In this document: positions 11,169 through 22,100 of the stretch, piece after piece | How positions within the stretch are numbered: the first letter of the stretch is position 1 | Layout of the letters: each line of letters starts with the position of its first letter | NCBI GenBank assembly: GCA_023078555.1 | Contig: CM041199.1 | Location: 6,081,315-6,145,314 of the forward strand | Reading direction: 5' to 3' | Source: Ulva prolifera | Lineage: Eukaryota > Chlorophyta > Ulvophyceae > Ulvales > Ulvaceae | DNA: 64,000 nucleotides | The notes under the pieces: model-generated | What the model saw: only the letters and a program-made list of their open reading frames with translations | Told to the model about the DNA's origin: nothing | The model's database searches: none | Position numbers and translations under genes: made by a program

Positions 11169-13377
11169 TCAGGAACCGATGGGGCGCTTGCGGGGCACGC
11201 CAGGGCGGCGGGGGTACTGCGGCGGCGTGGCGCGCAGCTTGCGCGCAGTGAGCGCCGTGCGCTGGCCGTCCCCGGAGTGCGAGTCCACGGCCACGACCTG
11301 CGGTGGCCCCGCGCCAAGCTCCTCCAGGGCTGCGGCCGCCCGCTGCACCTCGCCCTGCAGCCGCCGCTGCACAGTCAGCGCGTGCTGCGGCTCGCACGAG
11401 CAGCGGGGCTAGGCCTGCGGAATGGACAGGTGTTCGGACGCTGTGCGGCGTGCATGCGGCGAAGTGGCTCGGGCGTGACCGCATCGGCCCGGGGTCGGGT
11501 GGGGTAGGGACAGATTGGGCAGGGGTAGATGGCGTAACAACTGGCAGCTCACTCGGACGAGTAGGGCGAGCCCCAATCGTGGTGCCATGGTACAATGGTG
11601 ACGCTGTGGCAGGCGGGATCAACCGTGAACAGGGGTTAGGGGTGAAACAAGCAGTTTGACCAGGCGCCGCCTGCACTGAAGTGCACAGATGAGGCGCAAC
11701 GGCCGTGGGAACAGCAGATGCGCAGCACATGTACGCCACCTCGAGCCCCCATGCTGCCTAAGCTGCAGGTCGGATCCGCATGTATGATGACACGCCCATG
11801 CTGCTGCTCCGAACCGGTATATTGGCTCTGCTGCTGCTGATCAGCGAGCCTGTGGCCCTGTATGCGCGAGGGTCGGAGCGGGTGAACGATCGTGCGCACA
11901 ATGGGAGCTGTTGGGGCGAGGGCGTGCTTGAAGTGCCGTTGCACCGGTGCCTGACCTGTCTCTCCATTGTGCGCACGATCGTTCACCCGCTCCGACCCTC
12001 TCGCGTGCAGGGCCACAGGCTCGCTGATCAGCAGCAGCAGAGCCAATACACCGGTTCAAAGAAGCAGCATAGGCATGGCATCGTACATGCGGAACACGGT
12101 GCAGGGGAAGTGGGGCACCTCTACAGCGGGGCCCTTTGCGGCGACCCAGAGACCCCCTTGCGCCACAAACGGCAAACAGTACTCTGCGAGCACGGCCGTG
12201 TCGGCGACGGCACGCGCTACGGCCACGCCGTACGCCTCGCGGTGCCCCTCGTCACGCCCGAGCGCCTCCGCACGGCCACACAGCGGCACGACGTTGCTCA
12301 TGCCGGCGCGGGCTGCCGCGGCCTCAACGAAGGCGACACGCTTCTGCATGGAGTCCATGCATGTGACCTGCATGGAGACGGCGAGTCAGCTGCATGTGGC
12401 GGGAGCATCCTCTGAGATGGGCGGTGGGCTGAGCAGGGGGGGTGTTTGCAGATGGTGCAGGAGAACAAGGCGCGTGATTCTGTCACTGTCTGCGGATGCG
12501 TGGGGTTGTGGTAGTAACTCGTGCGTTGCAGAAATTGTCAGAAGCCGTTGGCTGACAGACCACTCGCGGAGGTGGGTGACGCCAGCACATAGGGGCAGCA
12601 GAGCGCAAACGATTTTTGGTGCTTGCAGGGAACGAGTGTGCTCGACATGCCCCTGCTTGGCACGGTTGCCTTGGCGACTGTCACACGTCAGTATGGCATG
12701 GCAGCCGAACACCTCAAAAGCAGTTTCTGAAGATTTACTTGGGGACATGAATGATGCCTCATGGGCGCTCTGAATTGTGAAGATGGTGGCATGGGTGGGA
12801 CACTGGGTATTTTCACTGGATTAAATGACCGTGCGGAGGAAAGGGCACACAGTGCCATGGTCGAGGCTCACAATGTGAAAGTATGCCTCTTTAAAGCAGA
12901 GGACATCAGTGTGACCATGCAAGGGGCTTGGACACACGGTGTCGGGGCCAGCCGATCTGGCCCAACAGTGCAAGGGCAGCACACCGTCCAGCTTGGTCTA
13001 GCAATGGCCAAGATACAGCCGGGAAGTCCTGGGCCAGAACCGATATCGATGACAGAGAGATCTTTCTGCGCTTCATCTGAAATGTTGTCCTCGATCACTT
13101 CGAGCAAGGCCAACGAGTCCAACACATGTCGTCTGAATGCCTCCTCCCGGTCCCGCACGGAGGTCAAATTGTACTTAAGATTCTCCTCAAGCAAAAAATC
13201 GACAAAAATGTGGGCCTGGTCTTGCTGATGGGCCGACATGGAAGCGAACACGCCCGCAGAGACACATCCGGTCCGAGCCGGCCGAGAACTTGAACTATGC
13301 CGTGATTGCCTCAGGTCCCATAGCCTAGGGGAGAGGAGGAAGTTGTTTCCGGCACTCCTTCTTATGATACGCCGCAT
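11169..13377 (-). CDS. rsmG: 16S rRNA (guanine-527-N7)-methyltransferase RsmG, probably organellar
   Basis: Predicted methyltransferase adding the m7G of the 530 loop of bacterial-type small-subunit rRNA, here presumably in plastid or mitochondrion. Three exons give 275 residues: 13377-12985, 12367-12119, 11354-11169, with phase-0 introns. The SAM-binding loop is IDIGSGPGLPG (about residues 110-120). The next strand CMDSMQKRVAFV and the family segment VARAVADTAVLAEYCLPF with AAKG follow, and the short C-terminal exon starts GEVQRAAAALEELG, which aligns to the end of bacterial RsmG. The first 45 residues, starting MRRIIRRS and rich in Arg and Ser, precede the usual bacterial start and look like a transit peptide. 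Intron 2 (12118-11355) contains a long near-perfect hairpin, listed separately. Length and motif order match the family, and no key residue appears missing. Confidence 0.92.
11778..12090. repeat. long hairpin (about 127-bp arms) inside rsmG intron 2
   Basis: Positions 11778-11904 and the reverse complement of 11964-12090 are nearly identical, with about ten scattered mismatches, and are separated by a 59-nt loop. Both arms contain TGATCAGCGAGCCTGTGGCC and GGGTCGGAGCGGGTGAACG. Similarity continues a few bases outside the arms (TCCGCATGTA). The right arm ends 28 nt from the intron 2 donor at 12118, so the whole fold lies within one intron of rsmG and would be transcribed with it. No protein is encoded. 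It could be a foldback or MITE-type insertion, or a source of small RNA. Confidence 0.85.
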
Positions 13378-15104
13378 AGTTTCGGATCCCGGACCCGGTC
13401 TCAGGAAAATGGCAAGTCACCGTTGCGGCTAACAAACGCAAAACGGCAAGGCGACGTGGTTGCCCACGCGAACAAGTACGGTTCAAGGCACGACTCGCAA
13501 AGCTCTATTTCAACCAGCAGGCTATATAACCAGTCCATGCCATAGTACTCACGTTATTTGAAGCCTGTGTATCGGCACGGCGACAGGTGCTCTTATGGCG
13601 ACATCGCGGCCGTGTTGAGAAACTGATATGAAGCGTGTCGGGTGCATCGCAGTGTGTCATGATATCTGACAAGGATGCGCGACCTGCATGGCAAGCATGC
13701 GCTTGCTGCATGCTGCAAGAACTTGCTGTCTGCGGCAAGCAGCGAGTGCATGCCTTCACGTCGCTGCAGGCGCCTGCCTTGGCTCCGTGGAACTGCCACC
13801 CAATCACACACTACAAACCTGAGTTGTTTGACTGGAACGTCGCTGCGGTGATATGAATCTGATTGATCGTTCTTGTTTGCGGGCGCTTGTGCTCAAGCAC
13901 CGCAATAGCAGCATCAGCCCTATGGCAATGTGATCTAGCCAAAGTCAAGGTCCACGAGCCAGTTCTTGGGCCTGCAGCCATGTCAGTACAGAGCTGTGCA
14001 ATGAAAATCGATGATTCATCGAGCACCTCCATTGCTTGAAAGGCACTGCTGTGCGGTGCCACTCCAAGACAGCATCACACGGGCTGCCCGAGACAGGCAC
14101 TCACTTTCACACAGCTCCCGGACGGTGCTGCTTTGTTACGATGCGATCAGAAGACCCCATCAACTTGAATTGTCAGGCTCGGCAGTGCCACCGTACTGTT
14201 GGTCAGTTTTGAAGCAGTGCTATGGCTACATGTGGAGGCCTTGCATGTTGTTGCGGGACACGAACCAGAGCGCCTTCCACAGAGCTGCGGCTCGTCTCAA
14301 GTACGTCCACCACTGACTCTTCGCCAGGCAAACGTACATTTTTACTGCTGGAGGTCTCCTGGATGTTGCGATGATGTGTGTGTGTGTTTTTTTTTTTTTT
14401 AAATCGATGGCGGCGAGCTGCTGGATGCAAGGACATCGACGTCAGCTTTGCGCGCTACGCACAACACAATACGCCGGGCATCGTACTAACAAATGAGACG
14501 TATGCACACAGGGTAGCGACTAGTGTCTGCACTTGTCGATTGGAGCGGTACTTCTATGCTACGTTACCAGCTGTCAGTGATTCAGCTATCACTACAAGAA
14601 TGACTTGACCCGGGACGGTCCCCAGAACAGGTGGTTCGGCGACCGTTCTGGGATCTCTGCGCGATCTGAACAATGAAGGAAAAGGTTCATTAGCCGCTGA
14701 GGCGCTGTGCAACTACTCCTATATATAAGCTATTGCATTACTTTTGGGTGTGTCCGGGAGCTACATATGCGGATGTCAGCGCCACTCAGCCACATGACTC
14801 AGTGCTCCCTTCAACGTAATCTCGATTGAAGGCATCTACGTTGCACCAGCACATGTCTGCGTTGGCAGAATTCATCGAATTGGCAAAGCCCATGCACTTT
14901 CAGTGGGCAACGGGGAGCCATATACATATACGCATGCCTCAACGATGTGAATAGCTTGCGAGGACCAGAGCTGCTGCCCTTGGGCACCGATCCTCAGTAC
15001 CGAGTGTGCTGTTCCCGAATTTGCGCGTCGCTCTATACAGCCTGATCACGTACATGCCTGCTCTGGATCTGGACGGATGCATAAGCAATCTGATATGCTC
15101 CGCA

Positions 15105-15305
15105 CATGTAAAGTAAAGTAAATCCAAATGTTGCTGCCCACTCGAACATTGCTGGGCCACGCACGGTCTGCAATCTGATGACCACCCACACCACAGAGCA
15201 CATCCTAGCCTGTACATATGGGCTGAGCCATAGTTACGTGGTGCTAGCCGCAGGACTGTCAATTTCCAATAGGATACGGCTCAGAAAATTCAGATTTACT
15301 TTACT
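15105..15305. repeat. short dispersed repeat with inverted ends, copy 1
   Basis: The left end reads CACATGTAAAGTAAAGTAAAT (about 15104-15124) and the right end ATTCAGATTTACTTTACTG (about 15287-15305), which are inverted copies of one motif about 190 bp apart. The right end with its flank is almost identical to the reverse complement of 49005-49031, and the left end matches the reverse complement of about 20825-20850. Ends of this kind and a sub-250-bp length suit a MITE-like element. It lies just downstream of the GTAAGT donor of the exon at 15324-15506. Confidence 0.5.
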
Positions 15306-15323
15306 GCTGCTCTGGATACTTAC

Positions 15324-15506
15324 CCAGCTATGCCCAAGCTTCAGCACCACGCGAGGCAAGCCTAGGAGCTCAGCTTCGGCAAGACTCTGGCCGGGCCACT
15401 GGTAGCGTCGGGCCGGGTCCATGGCCAGGGCGACAACCGCGTCACGACACTGCTCAAGGAGTCTGGAAGTCTGGCGGGATGGTGATGACAACTCCACGGC
15501 GACCAT
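15324..15506 (-). CDS. isolated coding-like exon, unknown protein
   Basis: An open stretch of 61 codons starts at an ATG (MVAVELSSPSRQTSRLLEQ), continues with CRDAVVALAMDPARRYQWPG and ends LPRVVLKLGHSW immediately before a consensus GTAAGT donor. Its codon choice and amino-acid balance look protein-like, unlike the surrounding sequence. No continuation exon was found downstream; the dispersed repeat at 15105-15305 lies in the expected intron. The family is not recognised, and it could be a live first exon or a remnant. Confidence 0.35.
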
Positions 15507-16419
15507 GTACACATATGTAGTGCCGTGTCTGTATCCTGTGGTGTGGCTGTTAACACGACCATGACAATACGTTCTGCCCCATACATCCAGCAGCAGCAAG
15601 TGACACCCGTGCTGGCAAGGCGCTGCAGACATGGCCCACATCAAGCAGCGGCAAAGGCCTGTCCCAAGCTGCCCTTCCAGTGCATGCATGCGAAAACATG
15701 CTGTCAATGCACGTAGCCCCACCTAGAAATTTAGCCCCCACCTGGTCGGGGTCATGTGACAGAGGACTGGCGCCAGTCCTCGATTTTTCTCACAGATGTA
15801 GTGCAGAGTGGAAATCAGGCATGAGCCTGCATGTAGGCAAACCCCCACAGCCACCACACCCCCACAGGTGCGGACTTACAGATGCCACACGTGTATAAGT
15901 ACTGCAGCATCAAAAGGTACACACATCAGCATCACAACTCCATACAGACTTCGATCGACCTCAGCGCCGACGTGAACATGCACATCGCACGTGCATATAT
16001 AGTTCATCAGCAGAAGCAGCACGTTCACGCCCAAACCAGACGACTGCATCGAGTAAAGGGTTCGCGCCCCTGCCGCATCACAGGCAGCAATCACCAGTCT
16101 GCGCCTGAACATATGATATCGCTGACGCTGCCGGCCCCCTGCACAAAAACATACACCCCTGTGCGATGTGGCGCCCCCCTGCATGCGCCACACTGCAGTG
16201 AGGCGCTCCAGCCGAAGAGTTGCTGCAGGTGGTGGGGAAGGTGGGGGCCGCACGGCGGCCATGCAGGAGGTGCGTTTGAAGCTGCCAGGGCTCACGATTT
16301 CCGCAACAGAGCTGTGGCACCCAGGGGGGGATCCTGCTCAGGTGGAACGGCCTGATTTTGGCGGGCGCTCATCGTTCGGGATGTACATGCCAGAATGGCC
16401 CCCATTGCGATGGTCATGC

Positions 16420-16626
16420 ATGGCTCATGAGCCACGTCCGGAGGAGTGCGGCCACGTGGACTTGCGCGGCCATGACTTGCGGCTGGCAGAACGACATGGA
16501 GATGCCGCCGCGCGTGACGATTTCCAAGAACTCGCCGATGCCATTGGATGGCCACACATGGAGCGCACGAGGCGGTGGCGCTGTGCCGGTGGTGGTGCCG
16601 GCGAGCGTGTTGCAACACGTGTGCGC
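16420..16626 (-). CDS. isolated coding-like exon, unknown protein
   Basis: An open stretch reads NTLAGTTTGTAPPPRALHVW, then PSNGIGEFLEIVTRGGISMS, then FCQPQVMAAQVHVAALLRTW. Third codon positions are strongly C or G and the composition is protein-like, in contrast to the poor frames on both sides. I find no start, no adjoining exon in frame and no known domain. It may belong to the same - strand gene as the exon at 15324-15506, or be a captured or decayed fragment. The edges given are approximate. Confidence 0.35.
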
Positions 16627-17513
16627 ATGCCCATGATGGTGTGTCTCAGGGTCAGCATGCAGAGGCTGATGGTGCATGCAGTGTGTGGTGGATGCAAAGG
16701 CGGGCGGATGTCCTACGGCATTTCGGTGGTTGCACTTCACTCCCGGTCGGGGGTGCCGGGGTGTGCTGCAGGTGCAATTAATTGTGATTAGCCGGGATGC
16801 GGTCAGTTTCCGCATGCTGCAGCGGCAATGGGCAATGCCAATAGCAACATGTTATCGCCAGTGCCGCTTCGGCGTTACACTGTCGTCTGCCACACTGCTC
16901 AACCTCCGCATGAGTGCTGCGTGTGTGAACTGCGATTGACCAGTGGATGCAGGTTGTTCACATGGCGCCAGAACCTGAGTGCCATGCGTGGCTGACGCAG
17001 CTTCGCGATGCGAGTCGACTGAACGATGCTTGTTCGAGCTCGCCGGAGCTGGGCTCGCGATCTGACGCGCACTCCTCTTCTCCCGCTGAAACACAGTATC
17101 GACGAAAATGTCCCGGGATGTGAACAAATGTCCAGATATACCCCAGGTAGCCCCATCATCGCCTGCAGGTCTGAGGCTGACGTGGACGTACATGTGAGCC
17201 ATCTGCTGATATCATGTGCCACGAATGAGCGAGTGGATTTGCGAATGGATTCCTGGCAACTACCCGATGCCCGGCCTCTGTCCTTTGTACATACATACAC
17301 TGCATGCAGGATGTGATGTTCAGTCTGGTGCTGCATCTCGCTTGGGTTGAAAAGCACGCATGCAAGTGCATCATGGCAGAATTGTGTGGATGTGTGGAGA
17401 CGCCTCATTCGCGATATCTCATCGCCTTTGTTGAAGCGTCAAAGCACGCCACACTTGAAGCACTGAATTCTCATGCACGAAGTAGCAATTACTCGACCTG
17501 TCACCTGAACTGC

Positions 17514-18582
17514 TCAAACTGTAGGGGGCACTTGCACGGACGATGGAGTTTTGAGCGAAAGGTACCGCTCCGGCTGCTGACCGTCCCATAGCTCTACGTT
17601 GTCAATCAGGCGGACCCTGCTGCCGTCATGGCCTTCGAACCATGCGGCTACAGCAATCACTCCAGGCCTGTCTGAAAGATTAGGCAGCGGCTGCAAATGA
17701 TCTGCATCGACCACATCAACATAGTCTACTTCCCCACCGGCATCGACAATCTGACTCTTCACAAGCTGGCTGATCTGACCACTGTCACGCAAACCAGCCT
17801 GCCAAGCTCCCGTCGCCATGTTCAAGCTCCTGCATATGCAGGTGGCCTGGCTACGGGCCTTTTCCGACAGGCGCTTGTTTCGGCTGGAAAGGGCAAGGCC
17901 ATCCTCTTCACGTTGAATGCTGCCACCAATCAATTCAATTGCAAAATCCAGTTCACGAACAAGGGTGGATACAATTCTCCACTGTTGGTAGTCCTTCTTC
18001 CCGAACACAGCAACGTCCGGCTCCACAATGTTGAAGAGCTTGGTGACTGCTGTTGCTACCCCTCGAAAAAAGTGTGGTCTACTCTGGCCACACAGTGGCT
18101 TTTGCATGTTCTCTGGTACCACGAAGATGTCATGTTGTCCGGGTCGAAAAGAGCTTGTCCCGGAGACCAAGGACTGGTTGCTGCCATTGTAAAGCGAGTC
18201 AGGTGTGAAGACTGCATGCACACCAGCAGCCTCCAGCTGTCTGCATGTTCCCCACAGTGAAATTCAGCATCTCCAAGCCTGCTGTAGAAACTAGCCACCA
18301 AAAGGCAAGGTCAAATCCCAGGGCGAGAGCTCACTCCAGATCGGCTTCCAGCTGCTTGGGATACACATCGAAGTCTTCGCCCTCAGCAAATTGTGTAGGA
18401 TTGACGTATATGCTTACCACAACAGCGTCGCATTGTTTCAGGGCCATTCTCACAAGACTGAGGTGGCCTTCGTGCAGGCATCCCATTGTTGGCACGAAGC
18501 CGACGGTCCTTCCGTGGACGCGTTGTTCACGGGACCATGCACGCATGGACTGGGATGTGCTGAAAGCTTCCATACTGCTCAT
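17514..18582 (-). CDS. panC: pantothenate synthetase (pantoate--beta-alanine ligase)
   Basis: Catalyses ATP-dependent joining of pantoate and beta-alanine to pantothenate, the last step of vitamin B5 synthesis ahead of coenzyme A. Two exons, 18582-18335 and 18240-17514, joined in phase 2, give 324 residues, near the family length. Motifs in order: [18 protein letters not shown] (nucleotide-binding HxGH), [21 protein letters not shown] (pantoate and beta-alanine site), [15 protein letters not shown] (the conserved K-D-Y-Q-Q segment), and [11 protein letters not shown] (the SSRN signature). All expected active-site motifs are intact, so the enzyme should be active. I chose the ATG at 18582 as it gives about 27 residues before the first conserved strand; the frame stays open upstream but without another ATG. 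It is divergent from the pyruvate kinase-like gene 520 bp away. Confidence 0.94.
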
Positions 18583-19101
18583 TGATCTTTTTAGATGGAA
18601 CCTGTACGGTCTTCGGAAGCGGTTCAGACCTGCGATAGTGTATGGCGGTAGCAGCGCTCGTGCACGAACATCTTCTTCGGGGTGCAGGGCGAGGCATCGC
18701 ACACAAGAACGTCATTTGGATGTGCTGGGACGGTGGATGGTGCCATGGGACCAATCTTGGGTACATCGTGCTCCCGACACCGCATGCATGCTAACGCCCC
18801 TCTCTGTACGTGCAGCGTCAAAGTGGGCCTTGGCAACGCCTGGGACGAGCTTTGGGGCACTTCCGACCAGCTTGTGTGTGTGCAGACTTTGGCTGTTACC
18901 ACAACTCCGTCGACTAACTCGGCATCATGACATTGCTTCCACCGCCGCGAGTATCAACAGTATTTGCCGGCTACTGCTGACGCCGTCCCATACGTGCACA
19001 GCATAGAGTGATCCAAGCACAAGCCAGAACTTTCGCCATTCTACACTTCTGTTGTCACAGAAGCGGTAAACTCCGGCCTGCGTCCACTGCTAGCTGACGA
19101 A
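18583..19101. promoter_or_regulatory. divergent promoter region, panC and pyruvate kinase-like gene
   Basis: A 519-bp gap between two start codons facing away from each other. No coding exon or clear TATA box is seen. Shared control of the two genes is possible but rests only on the arrangement. Confidence 0.4.
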
Positions 19102-22100
19102 ATGGACTTGCTAGTCAAGCCTGCCCGCGTCAAGCATGGCAAGCTGGCATCGCTACTGCAACCGCCTGAGGACGCTGATGTTAGACCAGCAGCAACGAAG
19201 GGTACGCCGTTACGTTGCAGTTGCAGGTTTTGTGGTCTCACGTCATGTTCGCCCAGTCCCCATCCCAGTGTCGCATTGCGTCATTAGAGCGATCAGGAGT
19301 GACATTGAACCATCACAAACGATTGTGTGTCGATTGATTCAATCCCTATGTGTGTGGACCTCTTGCCTGTGGCTTTGATCCGTGTGATCAGCGAACACCT
19401 TTTCTGGAGCGTTCTTGCTTCGACGCTTGATTCAAATGAAGATCACGCACCAGGACTCGCGTTCGCTGGATGTCATCGAGTCACCATTGATATTGTTATT
19501 TTGTTTGGAAATTCGTGTCGTCGCCATCCGCGAACAACTGCGTTGGCAGACTGACGTCGCTAACGGGGGCGTGTTTGCAGTCGTGGCGACCATCGGCTCT
19601 GCCACAAGGAAAGAGAGTGTTCTGAATGAGATGTTCGAAGCAGGAATGACTGCAGCACGCTTCGATCTTTCGTTCGGAGACCTCTCGTATCACTGCCAGT
19701 CCTTGGACCTGGTCCACGATGCGGCGACCAAAGCCAACCGCCTGTGTTCCATGATCCTCGACCTTGGCGAGAAAGAATGCCAGGTTGTACAGCCATCTCG
19801 TGTTGACGAGAATGGCTGGCATCAGTGCACACAACGAATTCGAATCCAGCGTGGTCAGCATGTCGCTCTGACTGCGAGCGGTGACCTGTACATTCCGGAG
19901 GTGCGGGCCATGACTCTAACTCTCTGTCGTGAGTACGCGCCCGTGTCCAAGCGTCTTAGTGCGCATGTTTGTCTCCGCCGAGCAACCTGGATGGAGGCGC
20001 GGTGGTCGCGAGCTGCAATTCCGTGCAGGATGCTGAAAGCGATGTGGTGCTGCCTGTATCACAGCCGCAGCTTCTCGACTGTATGAGGCCGGGAGACGAA
20101 GTCAGTATATGTCGGTATCTTTCCGTAGATCAGGATAACCGGAAGGCCTCTCTCACGGTCGTTGCGAAGACGGCGACTGCTGTCACATGCGAAGCTCGGT
20201 ACGTGCGCCAAGCTCTGCCTGTCGAAACAACCCCCATGCTCGCATGCGGCAGTAGCACCTAGTACATGCACCTCAGATATCGATTCGGAAAGGGCATTGC
20301 AGGGATTCTGTCGATGTTCTGGGACACCTCATCGTTGCGCATATCCCCAAGAATCCCTCTGCCACGTCGCTGCACACATCCGAAGGCTGCACGCTGCTGC
20401 TGGAAGACAACATCGCTGCGATAGATGAGTTTCACTCGCGTGGCATGCTCGACTTTCTTGTAGTTGGTGATATCAGCAACCCCGATGATGTCATGGCCGT
20501 GCGTCAGTACCTCTTCAGTATAGGTGCTTCAGAAACCAAGCTCCTCCTGAAAGTCAAGGTGTGCAATTCGCTCCGAGCCTAGCTCGCGCCTTAGAGACTC
20601 AGTGCACTGCAGCACTGCCAGCTGCGCATCATTGTGCACGGGGGACATAGTGGCAACACAGGAATGACCCCGCGCTGCCGTGGACAAGTGTAGTCAGGCC
20701 TGTATGCATGACATATTTAGGGACACCTAGATAAGAGGAGGTGCCACTAAAGCCAGTATACAATCCGCCTGTTTCCTAATTGCAGGCTGTACCTGTCATT
20801 GTTGACCTGCCACGTGTCCCATCGCAATCCAGATTTACTCTACTTTACCTGTGCCGTAGCTGGTGTCCCGTGCTGCAGCTGCTGTCTCTGCAGACTACAT
20901 GTCTGCTACTGTCAGATTTTGGCAGGGCATCACCATACAGTCTTCCAGGGTGCTGGGCTGGACCGCCTCTTTGACTCACGCAGCTACGCCACATCCTTCG
21001 CAGCCACATGCCACAGCTGTGTTTAGTGTCCACATGTGGCGCCCAGCCGACCTGGCCTGTCGCCGCACATGCCACACACGATGTGGCTAGTCAACGGGCC
21101 CACGCCTGCATGGTGCCATGCATGCATCCCGTCGTCACAGGGTAAGTGATCCCGGACAGCAGTGAACGCACGTGACAATCTCACGGGGCGCCGGGGGGTG
21201 CAGAGTGTGGCGATGGTCGACAACTTCACGGCGCTCTCCGGCCTGATCGATGGCATCGTGCTCGCGCGGGGCTGGCTCGGCCTCCACATCGCGCCCGAGC
21301 ACATGGCGCCCCTGCAGAAGCGGCTGCTGCGCTTCTGCAACATCAACGGCAAGCTCGCGCTGGTGACCTGCATCGTCGACTCCATGCAGGTGCGCCCCCG
21401 CCCTCCCAACGCACATCACTCCGGTTGCACTGCCTGATGGTAAGTCCCATCGGCATCAAGCACGCCCCCCTTGGGGACCCCCCTCAGTTCATCGCATGCC
21501 GCATGCCACATGGTATCGCGTTGTATGTCTGCGTGTTGCATGTGGTACACCACGCCCCCTGTTGGCCTACATCACATTGCGCATCTACCACCCCATGCCC
21601 GTGCCTCTCCTTGCGGCGCTGATGGTCTCTCATGCATGGCTGCGGCGCGCGGCTCGCATGCAGCGAAGCGGACTGCGGCGTCATTCCTCTCCGTCACGCT
21701 GTCACCAGGCTCTGTGACCAAGCTCTGTGTGGTCCATGACTGGCAGGCAGGTGTGGCTGTGGCTGTGCAGGACGCGCCGCGGCCGACGCGGGCCGAGGCG
21801 ACGGACATCGCGAACAGCGTCCTCGACGGCGCCGACGGCTTCGTGCTCGGCTCGCAGACGACCCGCGGCACGCACCCGGTCACCGCGGTCGCGACGGTGC
21901 ACGGCATCTGCCGCGAGGCGGAGCGCGCCTTTGACTACTCGAGCCACCTCGACCGCATCATGTCCATCATGGTGCACGTGTGCCTCCCCCCCCCCCACAT
22001 CTGCGTCAGACATTGACATCGCCTGTTCTATATCCCAGGTGTATCGTTCCCGGGCAGTCCCAAGTCCACCCTGTGACCGGTGGAGTGGCTTTGTTGTTTA

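Larger units (their letters stand above)
13378..17513. other. region with only isolated coding-like exons
   Basis: About 4 kb between rsmG and the end of the pantothenate synthetase gene. Two stretches look coding on the - strand and are listed separately (15324-15506 and about 16420-16626), and one dispersed repeat lies at 15105-15305. A small imperfect stem (CCCAGAAC and GTTCTGGG, about 14622-14652) and a run of 14 T (14388-14401) are also seen. The rest shows nothing I can support. A poorly preserved or low-expression multi-exon gene on the - strand cannot be excluded. Confidence 0.4.

Noticed and set aside
18583-18702. Upstream extension of the pantothenate synthetase frame
   Set aside because: It has no ATG, only a GTG, and is not needed to cover the enzyme; a spliced transit-peptide exon remains possible.
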